DNA of 64,000 bases from Owenia fusiformis (lineage: Eukaryota > Annelida > Polychaeta > Sabellida > Oweniidae): contig CAIIXF020000004.1 of assembly GCA_903813345.2 (NCBI GenBank), forward strand, positions 18,277,513 to 18,341,512, read 5' to 3'. Positions 24,501 to 32,995 of the stretch are shown here, piece by piece. Below the pieces are notes generated by a model that worked only from the letters and a program-made list of their open reading frames with translations, was not told the origin of the DNA and made no database searches. The position numbers and the translations under genes are program-made. Position 1 is the stretch's first letter, and every line of letters starts with the position of its first letter.

Positions 24501-27500
24501 TAGCATTGGTTGAGCTAGAGGACCCGCTAGATTTCGACGATCCTAGTGTGGAGCCTGTTGTGCTACCTGCCAGTGAGTGTTCCAATGAAGCTGGGAAGAA
24601 GTGTAAGGAAGAGCTAAACGAAGAAACGGTCTCTAATTGTCATTTTGCTGGATGTGGAGGGAGTTCCCGTAAGTATATGTTCTTTGTATTGTAATTCGTC
24701 CAAAAGCAATGAAGATACCCGTTGAGTAAATCCCTGCTTCATAAGAAAACTGGTCTACCACTGACATACAATGTTGGACATTCCCGTTCTCATCGTCTTC
24801 GTGTTACTTTTAACTTGTTGCTTTTTATTTAATCCCAAGTCAGCGAAATAAGACTTTTAAAGACTACAATCCTTGAGAGTGTTAGTTACTTATTTACATC
24901 ACCAAAAATAAAGAATTGGCAATATTATCTGTTTAACATAATATCACATTATTTAGACTACTTTTTCTTGTAGAAGGTAGTGGCTCATCAGATAAATTGA
25001 AGATCACTAATGCTACTATTCTCTTCGCTGATAATGCTACAATTGTAGCCCAGGGGACAACAGGGAGTTCTCTGTGTCAGGTAATGTCATTAGCCTTGTC
25101 TTCAGCCCATTCTGTGAGCAATTGCAACTTACGGCCGTCGTAGCTTAAAACATTGACTGGTGTATTGTCAGTTTTTATGCCCATTGGACATTTTATAGTC
25201 TTGCTCAAAGACTGTATCCACCCCCCCCGTCACCTTCACTCTCTTTACCTAGCAATATACAGAGAGAAGGATAAGGGGGGTACAGGGTCTTTTGAGCAAG
25301 ACTAGACATTTTAGGACCACTCTTTAACAGAATGTAGGATGACATGTTTCGTGACGATATTATTAAAAAGTGTACTACAAGTGCCTTTTTTGATTTCAAT
25401 TGTCTTGACAGTGATTATATAAAATCAAATTGTTTTAGGAAGATGCCGGAAGTCCATTGATCTGCAACATTGAAAATCAAACAGTTGCTTTTGGAGTCGT
25501 AAGTCAACCGTCTGAGAGAGAGGATTGTTCTGCAAATGGCAAAACTGCCATTACTCCAATCGCACCACACCTTGAATGGATAAGCAGGAAGATAGGTAAT
25601 TAAAAAGGGGACTTCCAAGAATAGACTGGTTGAACCATTGTGTTCGAAATAGAATGGACGCCTAAACAGGTCCCTTTAATTCATATACTCTGGGCTGCAA
25701 CTCAATATTTGGTTTTCCATTACTTTCAAGAATAGACTGCTTGAACCATTGTGGTTTCGAAATAGAATGGACGCCTCAACAGGTCCCTTTAATTCATATA
25801 CTCTGGGCTGCAACTCAATATTTGGTTTTCCATTACTTTCAAGAATAGACTGCTTGAACCATTGTGGTTTCGAAATAGAATGGACGCCTCAACAGGTCCC
25901 TTTAATTCATATACTCTGGACTGCAACTCAATATTTGGTTTTCCATTACTTTCAAGAATAGACTGCTTGAACCGGACCCTTGAACCATTGTGGTTTCGAA
26001 ATAGAATGGACGCCTCAACAGGTCCCTTTAATTCATATACTCTGGGCTGCAACTCAATATTTGGTTTTCCATTACTTTCAAGAATAGACTGCTTGAACCA
26101 TTGTGGTTTCGAAATAGAATGGACGCCTCAACAGGTCCCTTTAATTCATATACTCTGGGCTGCAACTCAATATTTGGTTTTCCATTACTTTCAAGAATAG
26201 ACTGCTTGAACCATTGTGGTTTCGAAATAGAATGGACGCCTCAACAGGTCCCTTTAATTCATATACTCTGGGCTGCAACTCAATATTTGGTTTTCCATTA
26301 CTTTCAAGAATAGACTGGTTGAACCATTGTGGTTTCGAAATAGAATGGACGCCTCAACAGGTCCCTTTAATTCATATACTCTGGGCTGCAACTCAACAAT
26401 TGGTTTTCCATTACTTTCAAGAATAGACTGCTTGAACCGTTGTGGTTTCGAAATGGAATGGACGCCTCAACAGGTCCCTTTAATTCATATACTCTGGGCT
26501 GCAACTCAACATTTGATTTTCCATTACAGCGGATGATACCTGGTTTCCATGGGGCGCATGTTCAGTGACGTGTGAACAATGTCCCGATGGTAAATGTCCT
26601 GTTGGAACTCGCAAGAGGTCCAGGCCATGTCCTTACCCAAGACACGGCAAGTATAGGGCCAAAGGCAAAGATTTGTATCAGAGGTTTGACATCAACTGCT
26701 TGATTCACGAGGAAGGCAAATGTCAACCTAAATGTAGAGGTATGTCGAGTATTGTACTGTACTGGACTGTACTGTTCTGTACTGTACTGTACTAGTATTC
26801 CATTCCATGGTGTGAGTTTATTGGGTCCTCTCCTGTTGACTGGATTATATTAGGATAATGGGCTACTTCTTTTGCAAAACAGTTCGTTTTAGATCTATAA
26901 ATAGTAGTATTTCAACATCGTATCGTAACGACATACGTTGTCCGGTGGTCGGCATCTGTAACAAATGGCAGCTGGTGACATTTTGCAATGTAATGCCTTG
27001 TACGTATTCACTTGGATCACAAATTGTAGATAAATGTCCAACAATTCAATCCTCTTCCAAGTTACGTGTACTTGGTGGTCCTCCTTTCAAAGAGGGACAA
27101 GAGGCGAGGTTTCAGTGTGACCCTGGGTATGCTCTAGATGGCCCAAAGTCCATTAGGTGCAAGGCTGGTGGCGAGTGGAATGCTGGACTCCCCAGATGTA
27201 GGAAACTAGAGGGTGAGTAGATATGCAAGGGGCACGAAAAAAATTTATGAAATAATCCATCAGAAACGTGTTATCAATAATGTGTTAAAATCTATTAAAG
27301 ACCGCATGTACTATACAAGGAACCCAAAAGAATGCATGATTTATGACTGAATTATAGAAATACATGTGTAGAATTGTTTTAAAGTAACCTGCAAGAAGTT
27401 CGATGTAAATCGAGGTGACCACATCACTGTCAAAGGAAAGGCCCCATATAAACCTGGTCAGAAAGTAAGGTTTAGATGTGACGATGGCTTCAAACTACAA

Positions 27501-30500
27501 GGGAAGCGTGCACTGCAATGCAAAAATGATGGCTCTTGGAATGGAAAAATTCCAATATGCAACAAGAAAGTTGTTGCAGATGAAAGTAAGCCTTACAATA
27601 TTTAATGTTGTCCTTTTGCATAAATTGTGACTTAATCATACATACCAAATTTCGACAACAAAAAGCCCAATGACAAATTAAAAATCATGTTCTAAACAAT
27701 TTCTGTAGTTTACCCTATTTGAACATCAAAGCGTCAAGAAGATTACTTTCTCATCGTTAGTCTGATACGCCCATTTGATTTTCGTATTTCTAGAAACTTG
27801 TTCTGAAATAAAAGTAGGCGATCAAATGAAATTCAACGGACAAGCACCATACACACCTGGTGATAAAGTGACGTTCACTTGTGCTGATGACTATGACCTA
27901 CAAGGTGTAGGAAGTCTAGTTTGTGGGAAGAACGGACAGTGGAACAAGGCCCCTCCCAAGTGTATCAAACGTAAGAACCATTTAACTTTAAATGAATATA
28001 TAAAACAAGGAGCATTTTCATTGATAACCAGAACTCCTCTAAAGAACTTATTCTAAATAATTTAATGAAACAATTGTAAGATTGCGTAATATAGTAGTAT
28101 GGTGTAAAATATATGTTTTCTACTCTAGTTTACGGTATTTAACTAAATAACATTTATTGCCAATTAAATTCCTCAAATCCTTACAACATGGAAACACTGA
28201 TTTTTAACTTATTTTCAGGCACTTGTGAAATCAACATCCGTGACCGTGACAGTGCGCATATGACGGTAAGGGGAAAAGCTCCATTCACAATTGGGGAAAC
28301 GATCACGTTTACTTGTGACGCTGGCTACAAGCTAGAGGGCGCTGCTTCTCTACTGTGTAAAGGGAGTGGGCAGTGGGACAAGGAGACCCCTAAGTGTATC
28401 AAACGTATGTATTTTTAGAAATGAAACAAACATAACTGGTTTTGATATATACCAGTATATCACAAACCGAGATATGATAATTTATGTTTAAAATGTTACA
28501 AGTTGGGCAGACTCAAAAACGGACTCGAAGGTAGATGCATTTTATAAAAATATTTTTTTTATTGACTCATGAATCGTGTAAATTGTCTAACAAATAGAAG
28601 AACAGGTAGACGATACTAAACATGTAAAAGTACGTTATGTTGTCATTCTATTTCATCTTGATAATGTTTACACTCGATACTTTAGAGACGTGTCCTGACA
28701 TCGATGTGACTGGATCGCCGGCATTGAGAGTAAGAGGAAGGTCGCCATTCACACCTGGCGAGAACGTAACATTCAGTTGTGGTGACACCTATGAATTGGA
28801 AGGCCCTGATACTATCCAATGTAAACTGAGTGGAGAGTGGTCTAAAGATCCCCCAAAATGTGTAGAACGTATGATTTTCTATTTCCTAACCAATCACATT
28901 GCAAATACATGTATAATCTCATATTGTATCATCAATATTTTTTCATCAATACCTTTGTGCAAGTGCAGTTTATAACACATTTTAGCACTGGATTTCATTC
29001 TGTGTTTTTTTAACTTCTTTAACTACGATCTGGAATTATTTTGCATTGTTTTCACATTTGTGTACAATGTAAACAATTTTGGACGTCTGAAATGGACGTT
29101 TGTCAAGCATTTACTTCATTTTAATGGACTGAATACCGGCCTGGAATATGAATAGGGGATAAGAATCTTAAAATAAAGAATGTGAAGGCAAAATGGAATG
29201 CTTACCGCACCCTTCCCCACTGCACTAACACCTCTTCATGATGCTCTGGTGGATTTGCCTCCTCTTGGTATCTGTAGGAAAAATATGGAAAAAGATTTTT
29301 ACAATTTATTTTTACATTTTTACCAAGAGAAAATGTCTGGCTTTGGAAACCTATGTGACTTCGGACATACGGAAATGTTTCAATGCTAATAGATTAGCAA
29401 CATTGCAATGCTCATACACTGGCAACATTGCAATGCTCATACACTGGCAACATTGCAATGCTCATACACTGGTGACATTGCAATGCTCATACACTGGCAA
29501 CATTGCAATGCTCATACACTGGCAATATTGCAATGCTCATAGACTGGCAATATTGCTATGCTCATGGCAATATAACAATGCTCAAAGACTTGCAACATTG
29601 CAATGCTCATACACTGGCAACATTGCAATGCTCATAGACTGGCAATATTGCAATGCTCATAGACTGGCAATATTGCTATGCTCATGGCAATATGACAATG
29701 CTCAAAGACTTGCAACATTGCAATGCTCATACACTGGCAACATTGCAATGCTCATAGACTGGCAATATTGCTATGCTCATGGCAATATAACAATGCTCAA
29801 AGACTTGCAACATTGCAATGCTCATACACTGGCAACATTGCAATGCTCATAGACTGGCAATATTGCTATGCTCATGGCAATATTACAATGCTCAAAGACT
29901 TGCAATATTGTAATGCTCATAGATTGACAATATTGCAATGCTTATAGACTGGCAATGTTGCAATGCTCATAGATTAGCAATATTGCAATGCTCATCATCA
30001 ATTGGCAATGCTGCAATGTTCTTAGATTGGCAATATCGCATTGTGCATAGACTGGTAATGTTGCAATGGTTATAATCATATATGACACTGCTGCAATGCT
30101 CATAGATTGCATGTGTTCGTTTTTCAGTTGCAATATGTCCTGATATAACCATTGATAAGCCAGACGAGAGACTCAAGATACTGGGAAAACCGCCATTCAG
30201 GGTGCATGACAAAGTCCGAGTCGGTTGCATCCCAACTCAAATAATGAGATCACGTAAATTTGATGTAATTGGGTCATCAATCTTAGCATGCAAGCCTGGT
30301 GGCGTTTGGAATGATACTCTTCCCAGTTGTGTATTTAAAGGTAGTTATAGGTGTCAATTAACATATAGTGGACTCTTAGAAGACTATAAATGATTCGATA
30401 AATTCTATTTAGATGCTTGTAGAGCGTTGTAGAGGCTTGAAAATGAGAAGTTCTACTTAAGATTTCGGAGGCTTCATGTGCACAACTCTATGTATTTCCA

Positions 30501-32324
30501 AAAGGATGGGTAGATGCATGATTTGCAATGGCCGAATGGTACTGGTGTTATATAACTCTAATGTGAATTATTACCATGAGAGATGCGTTGAATATTCCAG
30601 GTAAACCAGCATCTGGTTGTAGAAGAGATAGAAACTTCCTTCCTGTTATCGATCATATTGATGCAAGTAGTTCCCCTCCAAGTAAGTTCATTAAAGATTT
30701 ACGGAAAGAATTTATTTGCAAGTTGTCGTTTTGATTAGATGATGGAAATGTCAAAATAGCAAAACACCCAGTCCAATGATGAACCTTTTGACTTTATTTT
30801 TTCTGAAAATGGCTTTCATGAAATCAAAAGCTCATCATTAATAAATCGATCTGTCAATATTGATAATGCTGAACCCAAGTTATCATATGATTTGGGATCT
30901 GCTACCCTTTATGGACGTTTATCGTGCACCTATAATATACATGTACTGTTTGAACATTCATTTACAATTATTCTATTTCTATCAGTTTGCGCTGATCTGA
31001 TGGTAGTACTCGACATATCATGTTCCCTTCGAGGATGCACCAAAGAACGCTTGAAGGACGCGGCGGCTGACGTAGCAAGAGCATTGTTGGAATCGTCTAG
31101 AGATACAACTCGAATAGGTGTGATAGCCTACAGCAATGAAATTCTCGAGGTGATACCTCTTGGTAAGTAGCTTGAATAGGTGCGATAGCCAACAGTAATT
31201 AAATTCTCGAGGTGATACCTCTAGGTAAGTAGCTTGAATAGGTGCGATAGCCAACAGTAATGAAATTCTTGAGGTGATACCTCTTGGTAAGTAGCTTGAA
31301 TAGATGTGATAGCCAACAGTAATGAAATTCTTGAGGTGATACCTCTTGGTAAGTAGCTTGAATAGGTGTGATAGCCAACAGTAATGAAATTCTTGAGGTG
31401 ATACCTCTAGGTAAGTAGCTTGAATAGATGTGATAGCCTACAGCAATGAATTCTCGAGGTGATACCTCTTGGTAAGTAGCTTGTACAAATCTGATTTCCC
31501 AGTCTACACGTAAATGGACTCGTACATCGCAGAGTTGTATACACAGTAGTGTTAATATACTTCTAATACTTTAATTCTTACAGAAAACAATCACTCTGAA
31601 AAGAAGATCCTGAACATAATTGATAGACTGAACACCACAAGTCCAAAATGTAAGACACTCACTCACGCTGCTTTCCAAGATATCAGGAAGCAATTTGCCA
31701 GCGTGGCGTCACCTATCGGTACAAAACAAGTAGTGCACCTCTACACAGATGGGCTGACTTTTATGCCAAAATATAAACAAGAGTCATTAGATGAGGCAAA
31801 GAAGTTAAAACAAGAAGGTGTAAAAATGAATGTTATTGCTGTACCAAATATGTAAGTAATCACTGATATGTTTGAAGCAAATTCTATATTTGATAAAGGG
31901 AATCGCGTTGCAAAAAGATCTGCAATAGATACAATGCATTGACGTTAATAAATAATGCTCTTTCTCAATCGCAAGTGAACAATCATTCAACAATGATCTC
32001 CAGTTCTATCATTCCTACTTAACGCGACGTTATTTTTCTATCTAATATATCAACTTAACCAACATAAGAATTAGAAACCATCGAAAATAAATACTTTGAT
32101 TTGATAATTCATTAGTTTTTCTTAAAATTTTATTGTGCGCTTGTTTCACGGCTAAGCTTTTTCTATACTGTACTCCTTTATCGATGTTTTTTAGACACGG
32201 GAAGAATGGCACAACAGAGTTCGAACAAATTCCATCCAGCCAAAAACATCTATTTAATATAACATTTAGCGATGTGACCCAGAAATTGTATACTCGCCTC
32301 CTCAAAGATGCAGCTTGTTCCTAG
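7911..32324 (+). CDS. Secreted multi-module S1 protease-like / sushi / vWA protein, 23 exons, 1480 aa
   Basis: Exons: 7911-7980, 9323-9556, 19248-19475, 20867-21046, 21463-21685, 22054-22358, 22692-22783, 23295-23466, 23931-24129, 24349-24668, 24974-25080, 25439-25595, 26530-26739, 26883-27212, 27385-27585, 27794-27970, 28219-28404, 28686-28868, 30128-30340, 30601-30681, 30986-31162, 31584-31851, 32195-32324. All junctions are GT-AG and every phase agrees; total 4443 nt ending TAG. Modules: signal peptide, lustrin-like, VWC-like, TSP1, S1 (triad present), S1 (inactive), TSP1, six CCP, vWA. Most module borders are phase 1, typical of shuffled extracellular modules. The CCP/vWA/S1 set recalls complement factor B/C2, but those run CCP-vWA-S1. 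Role in complement-like or clotting proteolysis is inference only. It could be two genes misjoined, but no stop, start or polyA site interrupts the chain. Confidence 0.82.
7981..9322 (+). other. Intron 1
   Basis: Contains a fragment (about 8455-8650) of the interspersed family also seen at 17100-17540 and 47690-47935 (shared text around TCTGAGAAGTTCAAAT and AATGACCTTCTCAGG). A GGCGGTTGGCGATCGGC-rich simple stretch lies at about 8408-8457. Near 9060-9250 is a degenerate ACAATC/AATATACAATC simple repeat. No genes seen. Confidence 0.5.
9577..10285. repeat. (ATGGT/ATGAT)n pentanucleotide-like array in intron 2
   Basis: About 700 bp of imperfect TATGG/TATGATA units, interrupted by a GC-rich segment at 9695-9842. 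Long open frames on the minus strand (runs of YHTIPYHT) are by-products of the repeat, not genes. Confidence 0.9.
9695..9842. repeat. GC-rich inverted-repeat segment inside the ATGGT array
   Basis: A roughly 150-bp block dense in TTTCGGTGCC and GCCGAAACGG motifs. Its ends are inverted copies: TTCGACGCCGTTTCGGTG at the left, against the inverse of CGATGCCGAAACGGCGCCGAA at the right. Base composition differs sharply from the flanks, consistent with a small inserted element. Confidence 0.5.
10286..12022 (+). other. Intron 2 segment without recognised features
   Basis: AT-rich. Short open frames only; no module, tRNA, or clear inverted repeat recognised. Confidence 0.4.
12023..13996 (+). mobile_element. 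Unclassified 1974-bp DNA transposon with TTGTAA target duplication
   Basis: Terminal inverted repeats of about 60 bp start CACTGTGGCTAGTCGATC (12023) and end with the inverse (13996), differing at only a few positions. An exact 6-bp direct repeat TTGTAA flanks both sides (12017-12022 and 13997-14002). Inside, coding-like remnants are visible: 12386-12535 has C-x-x-C then H-x4-H spacing (FLCIHCLDKH ... HTITRHPHEE), like a zinc finger, and 13257-13391 reads as an exon-like acidic stretch ending at a GTAAGT donor. A second inverted pair (around 12700 and 13220; CCTTGCCCAAGTCGGT) suggests a further nested insertion. CACTG ends recall CACTA/Chapaev elements, but a 6-bp duplication does not fit. 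Confidence 0.65.
14003..14552 (+). other. Intron 2 segment without recognised features
   Basis: AT-rich spacer between the 1974-bp transposon and the next interspersed repeat; nothing recognised. Confidence 0.4.
14553..15026. repeat. Interspersed repeat, intact copy
   Basis: Begins TATTGGCAAAACTGCCC and ends near GGGCATTTTGGCC. A second copy lies at 16524-16708 plus 18342-18633, split by a 1.6-kb insertion; the two differ at only scattered positions. The copies share a 62-codon open frame (14742-14930, 18351-18539), but it has no family features. Confidence 0.75.
15036..15340. mobile_element. 305-bp MITE with 19-bp perfect TIRs and 9-bp target duplication
   Basis: Ends CAAGGAGGATTGGCTCCCA and its exact inverse. 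The 9-bp sequence TAGCCACAT is duplicated on both sides (15027-15035 and 15341-15349). A 9-bp duplication is typical of MULE or Merlin-like transposition. No coding capacity. Confidence 0.85.
15449..15565. repeat. Hairpin MITE
   Basis: CAGTTATGTCC...CATTGAATATATGCCT pairs with its inverse at the right end (AGGCATATATTCAATG...GGACATAACTG), with a short palindromic centre (CCCGAGCTTGCGAGGG). Flanks to about 15770 may belong to the same repeat. Confidence 0.75.
15566..16523 (+). other. Intron 2 segment without recognised features
   Basis: Contains possible remainder of the preceding hairpin repeat to about 15770. Otherwise no feature recognised. Confidence 0.35.
16524..18633. repeat. Second copy of the 14553-type repeat, split by a 1.6-kb inserted repeat (about 16709-18341)
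   Basis: The left half matches up to ...CTACTTTTT (16708) and the right half resumes at GAAATAATTGG (18344), exactly where the intact copy is continuous. The insert has short inverted ends (ATCGCACTT near 16709, AAGTGCGAT near 18313), a GGGCGTGC simple repeat, and long internal tandem copies (starts near 16797, 17573, 18172) with GGCGGCCATTTTGAATTTTT and AGGTCA-rich text. Related sequence recurs at 8455-8650 and, inverted, at 47690-47935. No coding capacity. Confidence 0.75.
18900..19220. mobile_element. Double-hairpin MITE, copy 1
   Basis: Two hairpins in tandem. The first pairs ATCGTGTGATC and the GATTTC/ACATTC arms with an inner CAATACAG motif. The second pairs TTGAAGTGCAATACAGGATA with its inverse around GGCACTCGACTTCGTCTCGA. 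It ends 27 bp before exon 3 of the multi-module gene. Copy 2 is at 20539-20859. Confidence 0.75.
19476..20538 (+). other. Intron 3, 5' part
   Basis: AT-rich. Repeated ATTTACCGAA/TTCGGTAAA motifs between about 19550 and 20300 suggest a degraded inverted repeat element; boundaries not resolved. Confidence 0.35.
20539..20859. mobile_element. Double-hairpin MITE, copy 2
   Basis: Same family as 18900-19220. Strong inner pairs: TTGCTACTGAGATTGTCCCC against GGGGACAATCTCAGTAGCAA, and GAAGTGCAATACAGGATATA against its near-inverse at 20812-20832. It ends only 7 bp before exon 4, so it supplies much of the 3' splice-site upstream region. Confidence 0.8.
21047..21462 (+). other. Intron 4
   Basis: Contains a short direct duplication (GCTGTGCTCATTATTTT, about 21188-21225). 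Nothing else seen. Confidence 0.4.
21686..22691 (+). other. Introns 5 and 6
   Basis: 21686-22053 and 22359-22691 flank exon 6 (22054-22358). No repeats or extra exons seen in either. Confidence 0.4.
23045..23184. mobile_element. Hairpin MITE in intron 7
   Basis: CATCAGTTCTGACG...GCGAACTACG...GCACTCGAACCACGAT pairs with ATCGTGGTTCGAGTGC...CGTAGTTCGC...CGTCAGAACTGATG. Nearly perfect palindrome of about 140 bp with a short loop. Confidence 0.85.
23361..23833 (+). repeat. 127-bp tandem array spanning the end of exon 8 and its 5' splice site (about 4 copies)
   Basis: Unit starts at 23361, 23488, 23615 and 23742 (exact 127-bp steps). Each of the first three units contains the last 106 bp of the protease exon (from ATGAGCAGG/ATGAGCAAG through AACTAACAG), the donor GTGAGA and 21 bp of intron to TATATGAA. 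The fourth unit is degenerate and has lost the donor. The model uses the first donor (23467). Using a later one would read into an in-frame stop within the intron part of the unit (TATATGA). Confidence 0.92.
24669..24973 (+). other. Intron 10
   Basis: 305 bp; nothing recognised. Confidence 0.4.
25195..25307. repeat. Small hairpin MITE in intron 11
   Basis: TAGTCTTGCTCAAAGAC at the left pairs with GTCTTTTGAGCAAGACTA at the right; inner stretches ACCCCCCC and GGGGGGT also pair. About 110 bp. Confidence 0.65.
25617..26528 (+). repeat. 113-bp minisatellite filling intron 12 (8 copies)
   Basis: Units begin (AAGAATAGACTG) at 25617, 25728, 25841, 25954, 26080, 26193, 26306 and 26419: period 113, with a 2-bp deletion in the first and a 13-bp insertion before the fifth. 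The array starts about 20 bp after the exon 12 donor. It ends at the exon 13 acceptor, where CCATTAC is followed by AG|CGG instead of TTTCAAGAATAG. Open frames through it result from the repeat, not coding. Confidence 0.92.
26530..27212 (+). other. Exons 13-14: second TSP1 and first CCP (sushi)
   Basis: Exon 13 (26530-26739) opens a TSP1 (WFPWGACSVTC, then GTRKRSRPC) with a Cys-rich insertion. Exon 14 (26883-27212) closes it (WQLVTFCNVMPC) and then encodes CCP1 (KCPTI...RFQCDPGYALDGP...CKAGGEWNAGLPRC). TSP1 plus sushi adjacency occurs in several secreted adhesion and defence proteins. Intron 13 contains a short GTACT simple repeat (about 26751-26795). Confidence 0.78.
27385..30340 (+). other. 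Exons 15-19: CCP/sushi modules 2-6
   Basis: Each exon (27385-27585, 27794-27970, 28219-28404, 28686-28868, 30128-30340) encodes one complement control protein module in phase 1-1. Each has the hallmark C ... F.C..GY.L.G ... C...G.W....P.C. Modules 2-5 share a G(K/Q/R)(A/S)P(Y/F)xxGxxVxFxC core, so they probably arose by recent local exon duplication. Module 6 is divergent: its second half reads GGVWNDTLPSC and its middle has an extra loop (RVGCIPTQIMRSRKFDVIG). Confidence 0.85.
29385..30110 (+). repeat. 25-bp minisatellite in intron 18
   Basis: Imperfect units of GGCAACATTGCAATGCTCATA plus CACT/GACT. Higher-order blocks of about 100 bp repeat the ...CTATGCTCATGGCAATATAAC... variant. The long plus-strand open frame through it is not a gene. 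It ends about 17 bp before the exon 19 acceptor. Confidence 0.9.
30682..30985 (+). other. Intron 20
   Basis: 304 bp; nothing recognised. Confidence 0.4.
31109..31482 (+). repeat. 62-bp tandem array spanning the end of exon 21 and its 5' splice site (6 copies)
   Basis: The marker CTTGAATAG starts at 31171, 31233, 31295, 31357 and 31419 (62-bp steps; the last unit is 61 bp). Each unit contains the last 54 bp of the vWA exon (GAATAGGTGTGATAGCC ... GATACCTCTTG) and the donor with its intron start GTAAGTAGC. The first unit (31109-31170) is the real exon end. The donor sequence is kept in every unit, and each is followed at once by an in-frame stop (GT AAG TAG). Confidence 0.92.
31852..32194 (+). 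other. Intron 22
   Basis: 343 bp; nothing recognised. Confidence 0.4.
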
Positions 32325-32629
32325 GTACATGCATTTAATCACAACAACGTAATGACATAGTTCACATATACTTATGCATATATTCACACAAAGTTATGCA
32401 AGGTGTGTACAATTCCAGCCAATGAGAACACACTATTTCACGTAACTGCATTCCGTTATATAACCAATAACGCAATTGTTGTATGGTTGTCTAGGTGAAA
32501 ACTTGGGATTACAGATTAAAATTGATGCTTTGCCAACTTTACCCTTGCAAAAAATTCATTGAAGATGTTCTTTAAGTGATTTTGTATGTTTTAGGTGATT
32601 TTGTACAAAATATTTTCCAATGTGTGTCC

Positions 32630-32762
32630 AAGACTCAATGCATTGTGACTGTTTCATTCCACTCGATCAGGAATTGTTTCCTACACTCTGCATTCTCGTT
32701 GCACAGTTGAAAAGTTGAAAATTTCAATGGAATGATTTAGCATGCAATGCACTGAGTCCAAT
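32630..32762. repeat. Inverted-repeat segment, possible small MITE
   Basis: CAAGACTCAATGCATTGTGA...TTTCATTCCA pairs imperfectly with TGGAATGATTTAGCATGCAATGCACTGAGTC. About 130 bp, in the presumed 3' UTR region. Confidence 0.5.
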
Positions 32763-32989
32763 CACAACATTGTATAGTCATGCTATATCGGGTAACTAAG
32801 GATATAGGATGTTCTTTACTCATCAACTTTCAGAAATGGACTGGTTACAATTCTTATATAAACCAACTTATTTCAGGTGGGTGTGGATGCCTTTGCATAT
32901 GCCAGCAGCCAATCCAGCCTCAATGTTCCGATATGACACTTAGTCTCAAGACTAGCTGAAACATGGTCTATAATTTGAATGGATGTAAT

Positions 32990-32995
32990 AATAAA
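32990..32995 (+). promoter_or_regulatory. Candidate polyadenylation signal of the multi-module gene
   Basis: AATAAA about 670 bp after the TAG stop. First clear canonical signal downstream; usage not tested. Confidence 0.4.

Larger units (their letters stand above)
23931..25595 (+). other. Exons 9-12: S1 domain 2, catalytically inactive pseudoprotease
   Basis: Residues about 502-762; exons 23931-24129, 24349-24668, 24974-25080, 25439-25595. Same exon phases as domain 1, so it arose by tandem duplication of the protease unit. The His57 motif TAAHC is TSSSC. The Asp102 motif is kept (NDIALVEL). The Ser195 motif GDSGGP reads EDAGSP, so Ser is Ala. Two of three triad residues are lost, while the fold-defining Cys and the exon structure are kept. 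Likely a binding or regulatory domain. Confidence 0.85.
30601..32324 (+). other. Exons 20-23: linker and C-terminal von Willebrand factor A domain
   Basis: Exon 20 (30601-30681) is a 27-residue linker. Exons 21-23 (30986-31162, 31584-31851, 32195-32324) encode a vWA/I-like domain, residues about 1290-1480. The metal-ion-dependent adhesion site is complete: DISCS (DxSxS) after the LMVVL strand, the Thr in KTLTHAAF, and the Asp in LYTDGLTF. An intact MIDAS suggests cation-dependent ligand binding. The protein ends LLKDAACS-stop, with no membrane segment, so it is predicted to be secreted. Confidence 0.82.

Noticed and set aside
25749-26536. Serial 70-codon open frames (MWFRNRMDASTGP...)
   Set aside because: Products of the 113-bp intronic satellite; the unit is not a multiple of 3, so the frame cycles.
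29238-29947. 204-codon plus-strand open frame with LATLQCSYTGN repeats
   Set aside because: It is the 25-bp minisatellite of intron 18 read through; no splice or family support.
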